From Sulfurovum sp. (GTDB lineage: Bacteria; Campylobacterota; Campylobacteria; Campylobacterales; Sulfurovaceae): a stretch of DNA of 6,594 nucleotides. Shown here one piece after another: positions 1 through 4,866 of the stretch; within the stretch, counting starts at the first letter, position 1; every line of letters begins with the position of its first letter. The translations under genes and the position numbers were made by a program. Under the pieces are notes generated by a model that made no database searches, had not been told where the DNA came from, and worked only from the letters and a program-made list of their open reading frames with translations. The DNA lies in NCBI GenBank assembly GCA_026193735.1, contig JAPHUJ010000263.1:1-6594 (forward strand), given 5' to 3'.

Positions 1-43
1 AAACCAGAGCAGTGAATTATGCGAAATAAAATTTTAAAAGCGT

Positions 44-60
44 TATAATATTAATAATAT
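44..60 (+). promoter_or_regulatory. Probable sigma-70 promoter (-10 region) of the first operon
   Basis: A perfect TATAAT lies at 44-49, 32 bases from its first base to the ATG at 76, and is preceded by an AT-rich stretch without a clear -35 box, as is usual in Campylobacterota. Transcription would start near 56, giving a leader of about 20 bases that holds the AAAGGA ribosome binding site at 65-70. The -10 box begins a 17-base element (44-60) that recurs with one mismatch at 2925-2941. Bases 1-43 show no identifiable gene. All three plus-strand frames reach a stop codon early, so the stretch may hold the tail of an upstream gene, but this cannot be decided here. Confidence 0.5.
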
Positions 61-75
61 ACCTAAAGGAAAAAA

Positions 76-369
76 ATGGACAAATGTAATGATATAATAG
101 CACATATAAGAATGGAAGAGCGTTATCAGGGACTTAGCCTTGTTTTTGACAAGCACGCTGAATTAAAATCAGAGATCTGCTCTGTCATAGATGAGGTAAA
201 AGCCGAGACAGGTCAAACACCTTTTATCTTCGAAAAAATCTCTAATGACAGAGCAGATCTACATGCGATTTATATAGAATTTCGCGATGATATACATAGA
301 GAGGGTGGAGAGTTTTTAACAAAAGTACTTCAAAAATTAAACATCGATAAATGTGAAAAGGATACATAA
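76..369 (+). CDS. Hypothetical protein, 97 aa
   Basis: I do not recognise this family. The product is a small soluble protein, rich in charged residues and probably mostly helical, with no signal peptide, membrane segment or metal motif. Two cysteines lie near the ends (C4 and C93). The start is supported by AAAGGA at 65-70, five bases before the ATG, and by a TATAAT promoter at 44-49. Its stop codon TAA (367-369) is followed at once by the ATG of the cyclophilin gene, so the two are almost certainly co-transcribed. A perfect AAAAGGA near its 3' end (356-362) is the ribosome binding site of the next gene. Base composition matches its neighbours. It is probably a real gene because of the ribosome binding site, the promoter and the exact abutment. 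The overlapping minus-strand reading frame has no such support. Confidence 0.8.
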   Translation: MDKCNDIIAHIRMEERYQGLSLVFDKHAELKSEICSVIDEVKAETGQTPFIFEKISNDRADLHAIYIEFRDDIHREGGEFLTKVLQKLNIDKCEKDT

Positions 370-900
370 ATGAAGAAACTATTATTGGGTTTACTATTTT
401 TAGGATTGAGTTTACAGTTGCAAGCAAAAGACACTGTGGTTGTACTTGAAACGAATGTAGGAAAGATAGAATTAAAAATGTATCCTGAAGCCTCCCCTTT
501 AGCAGTAGAAAACTTTGTAACACATGTTAAAAATGGATACTACAATGGACATATTTTTCATAGAGTGATCAAAGGTTTTATGATTCAAGGTGGTGATCCT
601 ACAGGAACAGGTAGAGGTGGTGAGTCTATTTGGAAAAAAGAATTCAAAAATGAAAATACACCTAATCTTGTATTTGATAAACCATATATGCTTGCGATGG
701 CAAATCACGGTATGAATACAAATGGGAGTCAATTTTTCATTACAACAGCACCTACACCACACTTAAATGGTGGTTATACCATTTTTGGTGAAGTCGTTTC
801 TGGACAAAACGTTGTACAAAAAATAGAAAATGTATCAACGGGTAGAGCAGATAGACCAATGTTTGATCAAGTCATTAAAAAAGCATACATTAAAAAATAG
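370..900 (+). CDS. ppiA: Exported cyclophilin-type peptidyl-prolyl cis-trans isomerase
   Basis: Cyclophilins speed cis-trans isomerisation of Xaa-Pro bonds. This 176-aa protein is one cyclophilin domain (about residues 22-175) behind an N-terminal signal peptide: MKK, a leucine-rich core (4-17) and a likely signal peptidase I site after L-Q-A at residue 19. It should therefore act in the periplasm. Catalytic residues visible by alignment with human CypA are R65, F70 and Q73 in FHRVIKGFMIQGGD, F123 in GSQFFIT, and L132. The CypA tryptophan that contacts cyclosporin is H131 here and CypA H126 is Y136, both common in bacterial members, so low cyclosporin sensitivity is inferred. The ATG directly follows the upstream stop codon, with AAAAGGA at 356-362 as ribosome binding site, and the stop TAG abuts cmoB. 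The symbol ppiA is used because of the signal peptide. Family assignment is certain, the exact orthologue less so. Confidence 0.95.
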   Translation: MKKLLLGLLFLGLSLQLQAKDTVVVLETNVGKIELKMYPEASPLAVENFVTHVKNGYYNGHIFHRVIKGFMIQGGDPTGTGRGGESIWKKEFKNENTPNLVFDKPYMLAMANHGMNTNGSQFFITTAPTPHLNGGYTIFGEVVSGQNVVQKIENVSTGRADRPMFDQVIKKAYIKK

Positions 901-1806
901 ATGAACTTAGATACATTACGAGATGAGCGTAAGAAATGGCTTACGTGGAAAAACATAGTTCCTTACCAAGAAGCCATTAAAGCGCTTAAAACGTATGAGG
1001 ATGTTGAGGTTAAACTTGGGGATAGAGTTGAGGTTCAGATTAAGGATCTTAGTGTTCAGGATGCACAGCAGATAAAAGAGACGGCACTTTTGATGAAGCC
1101 CTGGCGAAAAGGCCCGTTTCAAATTAATGAACTTTTTATAGATTCTGAATGGCAAAGTCAGATCAAATATAATCTGCTTGAACCACATTTTGATCTTAAA
1201 GATAAAATTGTAGGTGATATAGGTTGTAATAATGGTTATTATCTATTTCGCATGTTGTCTCAAGAGCCTAAAAAACTTATAGGATTTGATCCTTCCGCTA
1301 TCTATTACTCACAATTTCAGTTTATCAATCATTTTATTCGTTCGAACATCGTGTATGAACTTTTGGGTGTAGAACATGTAGAGTTTTATGAACATAAGTT
1401 TGACACACTTTTTTGCTTAGGGGTACTCTATCACAGATCTGATCCCGTTGCAATGCTTAAATCACTGTTTAAAGGTCTTAACAAGGATGGTGAGCTTATT
1501 TTGGATACATTTATGATAGATGGAGAGGGCGAGATGTGTTTGACTCCTAAAGACCGTTATTCCAAGATACCGAATATCTATTTTGTACCTACCGTCAGTG
1601 CTTTAAAAAACTGGTGTCATAGAGCAGGGTTCGAAACAGTTGAAGTGTTGGAAACGATGAAAACTGAATCTAACGAACAACGAAAGACTGAGTGGATAGA
1701 TACACAAAGTCTTGAAGATTTTCTTGACCCGGATGATAATACCAAAACGGTCGAGGGATACCCCGCACCCAAAAGAGTTTATATAAAAGCAATCAAATCA
1801 CGTTAA
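901..1806 (+). CDS. cmoB: tRNA U34 carboxymethyltransferase CmoB
   Basis: CmoB transfers the carboxymethyl group of carboxy-S-adenosyl-methionine (made by CmoA, not in this window) to 5-hydroxyuridine-34 of tRNA, giving uridine-5-oxyacetic acid, which widens wobble decoding. The 301-aa protein has the CmoB hallmarks in order: an N-terminal region with W13 and W16, KPWRKGPF (66-73), a Rossmann SAM-binding motif DIGCNNGYYLFR (106-117), GVLYHR (174-179), an ALKNW segment, DFLDP and EGYPAPKR near the C terminus. K70, Y177 and R292 align with E. coli K91, Y200 and R315, which contact the carboxylate of carboxy-SAM, so it should use that cofactor rather than plain SAM. It is slightly shorter than E. 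coli CmoB (323 aa). The ATG starts on the base after the ppiA stop and no Shine-Dalgarno sequence is visible, so translation probably depends on coupling to ppiA. Confidence 0.96.
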   Translation: MNLDTLRDERKKWLTWKNIVPYQEAIKALKTYEDVEVKLGDRVEVQIKDLSVQDAQQIKETALLMKPWRKGPFQINELFIDSEWQSQIKYNLLEPHFDLKDKIVGDIGCNNGYYLFRMLSQEPKKLIGFDPSAIYYSQFQFINHFIRSNIVYELLGVEHVEFYEHKFDTLFCLGVLYHRSDPVAMLKSLFKGLNKDGELILDTFMIDGEGEMCLTPKDRYSKIPNIYFVPTVSALKNWCHRAGFETVEVLETMKTESNEQRKTEWIDTQSLEDFLDPDDNTKTVEGYPAPKRVYIKAIKSR

Positions 1807-1823
1807 ATTGTAGTACAATAGCT

Positions 1824-1848
1824 TAAAGTCAGCTTTACTTTTATTTTT
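1824..1848 (+). terminator. Weak candidate terminator after cmoB
   Basis: A short hairpin TAAAG-TCAG-CTTTA (1824-1837) is followed by the T-rich run CTTTTATTTTT to 1848, 18 bases after the cmoB stop. The stem has only five pairs, four of them A-T, so efficiency would be low and part of the transcript could continue into the regulator gene. The position and T-run support it, the stem does not. Confidence 0.3.
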
Positions 1849-1866
1849 AAATAAGGTTGATTTAGC

Positions 1867-1872
1867 TATAAA
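1867..1872 (+). promoter_or_regulatory. Possible -10 box of the response regulator gene
   Basis: TATAAA at 1867-1872 sits in the 131-bp gap between cmoB and the regulator, downstream of a T-rich stretch (1833-1848) of the kind that replaces the -35 box in Campylobacterota. Transcription would begin near 1879, leaving a leader of about 59 bases. The gap is AT-rich, so chance matches are likely. HsrA/CosR regulators are known to control their own promoters, so this gap is where an operator would be sought, but I cannot point to a specific site. Confidence 0.3.
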
Positions 1873-1937
1873 TACGCTAATAAAAGAGAAAAGTGGACAA
1901 AATTTAAGTTTTGCTGCTTTTCATTGATTGGAAAAGA

Positions 1938-2597
1938 ATGAGAATACTAACGGTAGGTTTCAATGACGAATACGTTAAGGAACTTGAAAAAGAATTAGAT
2001 AAATATTTTATTTGTATTGTTGATAATGCAAAAGATATGTATGATGCAACCAATTTTACAGACTTTAGACACTATGAACTTGTTGTGATCGTGGACGAAG
2101 GTGTAAAATTTTCACTTGAGCGTTATGTGAATGAAGTCAAAAAGAAAAAGAGTGAAACGAAGATCATTATACTCACAAATAATATTAAAGCACAATCTGC
2201 TTTCTTCTCTTTGGGTGTAGATGATGTGATTTATCAACACTTACAACATCCGGATCTTATCGCGGCGAGAGTTTTAGCAAATATGAGACATCTTTTTGGC
2301 ACCCAGGTTAACATAGAGAAACTCGTTATAGATATTGCAAATAAGAAGATAGAATATGATGAAAAAATCGTTTCTCTCAATGGTAAAACATTTGATATTT
2401 TGGCATATCTTGCACTTCGCAAACAGCGTGTTTTTTCAAAAGACGAGATTATCAATGCACTTTGGGAAGAACCTGAGTATGTAAGTGATAATACAGTTGA
2501 AGTAGCAATTAACCAGATTAGAAAACGTTTGAAAAGTATTCTTGGTTTTCAGGTTATACATACGGTTCGTAGACGTGGATATAAATTTTCATACTAG
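1938..2597 (+). CDS. HsrA/CosR-like orphan response regulator with degenerate receiver
   Basis: This is an OmpR/PhoB-type transcription factor of 219 aa with a receiver domain (about 1-118) and a C-terminal winged helix (about 124-219). The DNA-binding half is close to HsrA (HP1043) and CosR: ALWEEPEYVSDNTVEVAINQIRKRL (174-198) and TVRRRGYKFSY (209-219). The receiver has lost its phosphorylation chemistry. The position of the phospho-acceptor Asp holds V52 (D53 is next to it), the N-terminal acidic pair is reduced (GFND, 7-10), and the Lys-Pro of the DDxxxKP motif is Q100-H101. Only T80 remains. It should therefore act without a kinase, as HsrA does, and no histidine kinase gene is adjacent. 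An in-frame TTG at 1911 would add nine residues, but the ATG at 1938 begins with the family's MRIL strand and has GGAAAAG (1930-1936) before it. Whether it is the HsrA orthologue or a paralogue cannot be decided here. The receiver is considerably more diverged than the DNA-binding domain. Confidence 0.9.
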   Translation: MRILTVGFNDEYVKELEKELDKYFICIVDNAKDMYDATNFTDFRHYELVVIVDEGVKFSLERYVNEVKKKKSETKIIILTNNIKAQSAFFSLGVDDVIYQHLQHPDLIAARVLANMRHLFGTQVNIEKLVIDIANKKIEYDEKIVSLNGKTFDILAYLALRKQRVFSKDEIINALWEEPEYVSDNTVEVAINQIRKRLKSILGFQVIHTVRRRGYKFSY

Positions 2598-2645
2598 GAA
2601 GAACGCGCTTTTTTCAATTTTTCAAATACTATTAGGTGACATACA

Positions 2646-2825
2646 ATGAAAAAATTTTTACTTTATCTCTTTTTGATCCTTGCTGTGCTTTCTGCATTGT
2701 TTGCTTATATTCTTTATACTGAAGGCGCATTTAAAACACATGAGCCTATAGAAAAAAGTAATTTAGAACCTTTTATGAAGTGTGAAACAGGAAAATGTTC
2801 CACAGCGAAATGTGATGGAAAATAA
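2646..2825 (+). CDS. Small membrane-anchored protein with three-cysteine tail, 59 aa
   Basis: This short reading frame encodes MKKF, a hydrophobic segment (about residues 4-24, ending LYTEG), a polar linker and a C-terminal tail CETGKCSTAKCDGK (46-59), in which C46, C51 and C56 are evenly spaced by four residues. The hydrophobic segment can be an uncleaved membrane anchor or a signal peptide, and the tail would then lie in the periplasm. It is supported as a gene by AGGTGA at 2634-2639, six bases before the ATG, by tandem stops TAA TAG (2823-2828) and by coherent protein architecture. It starts 48 bases after the regulator with no clear promoter between, so co-transcription is likely. The regular Cys spacing suggests binding of a metal such as copper or zinc, or redox chemistry, but this is inference. 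I do not recognise a named family. Confidence 0.75.
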   Translation: MKKFLLYLFLILAVLSALFAYILYTEGAFKTHEPIEKSNLEPFMKCETGKCSTAKCDGK

Positions 2826-2924
2826 TAGTATGAAATGATATCTTTTGTTCCTAAATATTGTTTGGAAACATAATATAGAAGTCTCAACTACAAATAAATA
2901 TAATCACTTCCTTTCAAACATTGA

Positions 2925-2944
2925 TATAATATTCATAATATTAT
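2925..2944 (+). promoter_or_regulatory. Probable promoter with overlapping inverted repeat, thioesterase gene
   Basis: A perfect TATAAT at 2925-2930 stands 33 bases before the thioesterase ATG. It overlaps an exact inverted repeat, ATAATATT-CAT-AATATTAT (2926-2944), which would cover the transcription start near 2937 and could be a repressor site. A second TATAAT lies at 2899-2904 and may be an alternative promoter. The leader carries TAGGA at 2947-2951 as ribosome binding site. The rest of the 132-bp gap (2826-2957) is AT-rich and shows nothing else that I can support. Confidence 0.5.
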
Positions 2945-2957
2945 TTTAGGACACTTC

Positions 2958-3344
2958 ATGGAACTTAACACACATCTCAATATTAACACTTCACTTTGCG
3001 GTAAAGTCACAAAATTAGAAGAAGACTATGCAGAAGTACTACTTCATACAACCCAGCAAATGAGAGCGGATTCTCAGGGGTTAGTACATGGTGGTTTTAT
3101 TTTTGGTGCTGCGGATTATGCGGCTATGTCTGCGGTCAATGACCCTTTAGTTGTTCTAGGTGCTTCAAGCTCTAAATTTATTGCTCCTGTAAAAGTAGGT
3201 GATGCTGTTTTATGTAAAGCGAGAGTTGTCAGTAAAAACGGGAAGAAACGGGAAGTAGATGTAGATGCTTTTGTGGATAAAAAGCATGTCTTCGAAGGAA
3301 AGCTTACGACTTTTGTACTTCCTCGGCACGTGTTAGGGGGTTAA
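2958..3344 (+). CDS. Hotdog-fold thioesterase (PaaI-like)
   Basis: This 128-aa protein is a single hotdog domain of the PaaI/acyl-CoA thioesterase type, which hydrolyses thioesters of CoA or acyl carrier protein in the cytoplasm. The diagnostic helix is visible as GLVHGGFIFGAADYAAMSAV (41-60): the HGG (44-46) at the start of the central helix and the acidic D53 are the usual substrate-binding and catalytic positions. It is followed by the FIAPVKVGDAVLCKARVV strand pair, typical of the fold. Length is normal for a stand-alone domain, which would act as a dimer or tetramer. The start is supported by TAGGA at 2947-2951 and the promoter just upstream. It is transcribed alone and converges with the minus-strand hydrolase gene, so the context gives no substrate. 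Fold assignment is strong, the substrate is unknown, and a non-catalytic binding role is possible. Confidence 0.88.
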   Translation: MELNTHLNINTSLCGKVTKLEEDYAEVLLHTTQQMRADSQGLVHGGFIFGAADYAAMSAVNDPLVVLGASSSKFIAPVKVGDAVLCKARVVSKNGKKREVDVDAFVDKKHVFEGKLTTFVLPRHVLGG

Positions 3345-3364
3345 ATAGTTTTTACCTACACGGG

Positions 3365-3395
3365 TCGCTTTGCTCCACCACTTCGGTTTCGTCGG
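3365..3395. repeat. Imperfect direct repeat in convergent intergenic gap
   Basis: Within the 74-bp gap between the convergent genes, a stretch richer in G and C than its surroundings holds two related units, TCGCTTTGCTCC (3365-3376) and TCGGTTTCGTCGG (3383-3395), 18 bases apart. Neither lies in a plausible reading frame. The block may be a copy of a dispersed intergenic repeat or part of the 3' end structure. From one copy I cannot tell which. Confidence 0.3.
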
Positions 3396-3398
3396 ACT

Positions 3399-3420
3399 AA
3401 TCGTGAAACTCTTCACGATT
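3399..3420. terminator. Hairpin between convergent genes, probable bidirectional terminator
   Basis: A perfect nine-pair stem AATCGTGAA/TTCACGATT (3399-3407 and 3412-3420) encloses the four-base loop ACTC. It lies 55 bases after the thioesterase stop and overlaps the stop codon of the minus-strand hydrolase (3419-3421). Being symmetric, it can form in transcripts from either side. A clean T-run is missing on both strands (ATTATATTGT follows on plus), so it may stop transcription only partly or mainly protect the 3' ends. Confidence 0.6.
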
Positions 3421-4024
3421 ATATTGTCCTCCTCACCTGTTCGATCCAATAAGACATCACTCTTTGTTCAGCCTTCAGTGTGGTACTCATTCCATGCCCA
3501 GGGTAGATAGTGTAATCTCCCTCTAGTTTCATGGCTTTTTCTAAACTTTTTACCATATCTTCACCGCTGGAAGAAGGAAAGTCCCATCTGCCTATGGATT
3601 GTTGAAAAAGAAAGTCTCCACTGAACCATACATCTTTGATCTGGATGATACTGCATCCGGGTGTGTGTCCCGGGAAGTGACGGTACTTTATTTTTACCCC
3701 TTTCAGGTTGAGTTCTTCATCACCTACGATGATATGGTCAGGTTTGCTTGGAGGAGTACCTTGCCCCAGAGGATCATCTGTAAGCATGAAAACATCACCT
3801 TTGGGACAATAGATAGGGATATTTAGTTTTTCTTTTATTTCTGCATTTGACCAGACATGGTCAAAGTGTCCATGTGTGTTGAGTATGGCTACGGGGTTGG
3901 TGACATTGTCAAGTACCCATTTTGTAGCACCCATACCAGGGTCTATGATGAAGTCTTTGCCGTCAACAGTAGCAATGTAACAGTTAGTCTGATAGGGTCC
4001 CATAGGTTGTATTTTGATTTGCAT
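3419..4024 (-). CDS. Metallo-beta-lactamase-fold hydrolase, glyoxalase II/YcbL type
   Basis: This 201-aa cytoplasmic protein has the full metal-binding set of the glyoxalase II branch of the metallo-beta-lactamase fold: THGHFDH (H51, H53, D55, H56), H120 in FPGHTPGC, the bridging D137 in FSGDFLF, and H177 in YPGHG. It should bind two metal ions, usually zinc or iron. It lacks the C-terminal glutathione-binding domain of classical glyoxalase II (about 250 aa), so it resembles the short YcbL-type hydrolases, whose thioester substrate is often uncertain. The QTNCYI segment (12-17) and IDPG (27-30) are typical of the group. The start is supported by AGGAG on the minus strand (complement of 4034-4038), nine bases before the ATG. 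Its start codon is only 14 bases from that of the divergent DUF455 gene, and its promoter must lie inside that gene. S-lactoylglutathione hydrolysis is possible but not shown. Confidence 0.93.
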   Translation of the reverse strand: MQIKIQPMGPYQTNCYIATVDGKDFIIDPGMGATKWVLDNVTNPVAILNTHGHFDHVWSNAEIKEKLNIPIYCPKGDVFMLTDDPLGQGTPPSKPDHIIVGDEELNLKGVKIKYRHFPGHTPGCSIIQIKDVWFSGDFLFQQSIGRWDFPSSSGEDMVKSLEKAMKLEGDYTIYPGHGMSTTLKAEQRVMSYWIEQVRRTI

Positions 4025-4032
4025 GATATAAT
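4024..4032 (+). promoter_or_regulatory. Extended -10 promoter of the DUF455-lpxK-argB operon, possibly leaderless
   Basis: TGATATAAT at 4024-4032 is an extended -10 element with a perfect TATAAT at 4027-4032, preceded by T-rich sequence at 4007-4020. Transcription normally starts about seven bases after the hexamer, which here is 4039, the A of the DUF455 start codon. No Shine-Dalgarno sequence precedes that codon on the plus strand. The element overlaps the first base of the minus-strand hydrolase start codon and its leader. Confidence 0.5.
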
Positions 4033-4033
4033 T

Positions 4034-4038
4034 CTCCT
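4034..4038 (-). promoter_or_regulatory. Ribosome binding site of the minus-strand hydrolase
   Basis: Read on the minus strand, these bases are AGGAG, nine bases before the ATG at 4024-4022. They fix that start. They directly touch the plus-strand start codon at 4039, so the site that recruits ribosomes to one gene lies between the two divergent start codons. Confidence 0.7.
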
Positions 4039-4866
4039 ATGAATATATTTAGTCTTTTAAAGCGTGCTATTATCAGTGATGATATTCTTGTTAAAGAGGA
4101 GTTGACCACTCAGTGTTTGGAGTATTGTATCCAAAATGAAATAAGTTGTGATGATGATTTTGATCCTATATTATTTTCAAAACCGTCATATGCTTCCAAA
4201 TGTCACATTGTGGATCCCAGAGATCTGCCTGCAAGAAAAGATTTTGAAAGTAAAGAGGGTTTGGCCACTTTAGTCCATGCAATCGCGCATATAGAATTCT
4301 CTGCTATAGACTTGGCCCTGGATGCCGTATATCGTTACCCTCAGATGTCTAAGACCTATAAAATAGATTGGCTGGAAGTAGCAAGTGATGAGATACGTCA
4401 TTTTAAGATGTTGGAAAGTTTACTGACAGAACTAGGATATGCATATGGAGATTTTCCTGTACATTGTGGACTGTTTGATGCAGCAGAACATACCGCACAT
4501 AACATCTTAGACCGGATGGCCATCATTCCACGTTACTATGAAGCATCAGGACTTGATGTGAGTCCTCAAATCATCAAAAAACTGGACAATAAACGAAAAA
4601 ATCCTCAGGTGAAGAAACTGATAGATGCACTAAATATTATTTATGCTGAAGAGATAGACCATGTGTTCAAGGGTGATAAATGGTTTAAGTATCTCTGTGC
4701 ACAAGAAGGCATAGAAGAGGGGAAAGAAGAAGATACATATTTTGACATACTCGAACGTTATGACCTTCTTTCCAAACATAGGCCCCATGTCAATGTAGAA
4801 GGCAGAAAAGAAGCAGGGTTTTCTTGTGTTGAAATAAAAAAACTGGGTGCGAAGGAGTGTACATGA
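4039..4866 (+). CDS. Ferritin-like DUF455 domain protein
   Basis: This 275-aa protein belongs to the DUF455/COG2833 group, a ferritin-like four-helix fold of unknown function. Carboxylate and histidine residues suited to a di-iron site are present: E86 in HIEFSAIDLALDA, EIRH (E118, H121), E168 in RYYEASGLD and EIDH (E205, H208), that is, two ExxH motifs on different helices plus single glutamates. This is the pattern of di-iron oxygenases and tRNA hydroxylases of the MiaE type, so an oxidative or iron-handling role is plausible but unproven. No signal peptide or membrane segment is seen, so it is cytoplasmic. The ATG at 4039 has no Shine-Dalgarno sequence and fits leaderless initiation from the TATAAT at 4027-4032. 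An internal start is unlikely because MNIFSLLKRAI reads as a normal N terminus. Its stop overlaps the lpxK start in ATGA (4863-4866), so the two are translated together. Confidence 0.92.
   Translation: MNIFSLLKRAIISDDILVKEELTTQCLEYCIQNEISCDDDFDPILFSKPSYASKCHIVDPRDLPARKDFESKEGLATLVHAIAHIEFSAIDLALDAVYRYPQMSKTYKIDWLEVASDEIRHFKMLESLLTELGYAYGDFPVHCGLFDAAEHTAHNILDRMAIIPRYYEASGLDVSPQIIKKLDNKRKNPQVKKLIDALNIIYAEEIDHVFKGDKWFKYLCAQEGIEEGKEEDTYFDILERYDLLSKHRPHVNVEGRKEAGFSCVEIKKLGAKECT

Noticed and set aside
1..43. Tail of an upstream gene at the left edge
   Set aside because: Short open stretches end in all three plus frames (for example TGA at 13-15 and TAA at 25-27). None can be tied to a protein family from so few residues.
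1911..1937. TTG start giving the regulator nine extra residues
   Set aside because: The ATG at 1938 begins with the MRIL strand usual for the family and has its own GGAAAAG site, and the extra residues have no counterpart in HsrA/CosR.
1938..2825. Classical two-component system at the regulator locus
   Set aside because: No histidine kinase is adjacent and the receiver lacks the phospho-acceptor residues. The next gene is a 59-aa small protein.
2859..2870. Palindrome TGTTT-GG-AAACA after the small Cys-rich gene as a terminator
   Set aside because: The two-base loop is too tight for a stable RNA hairpin and no T-run follows. It could be a protein site, but nothing supports that.
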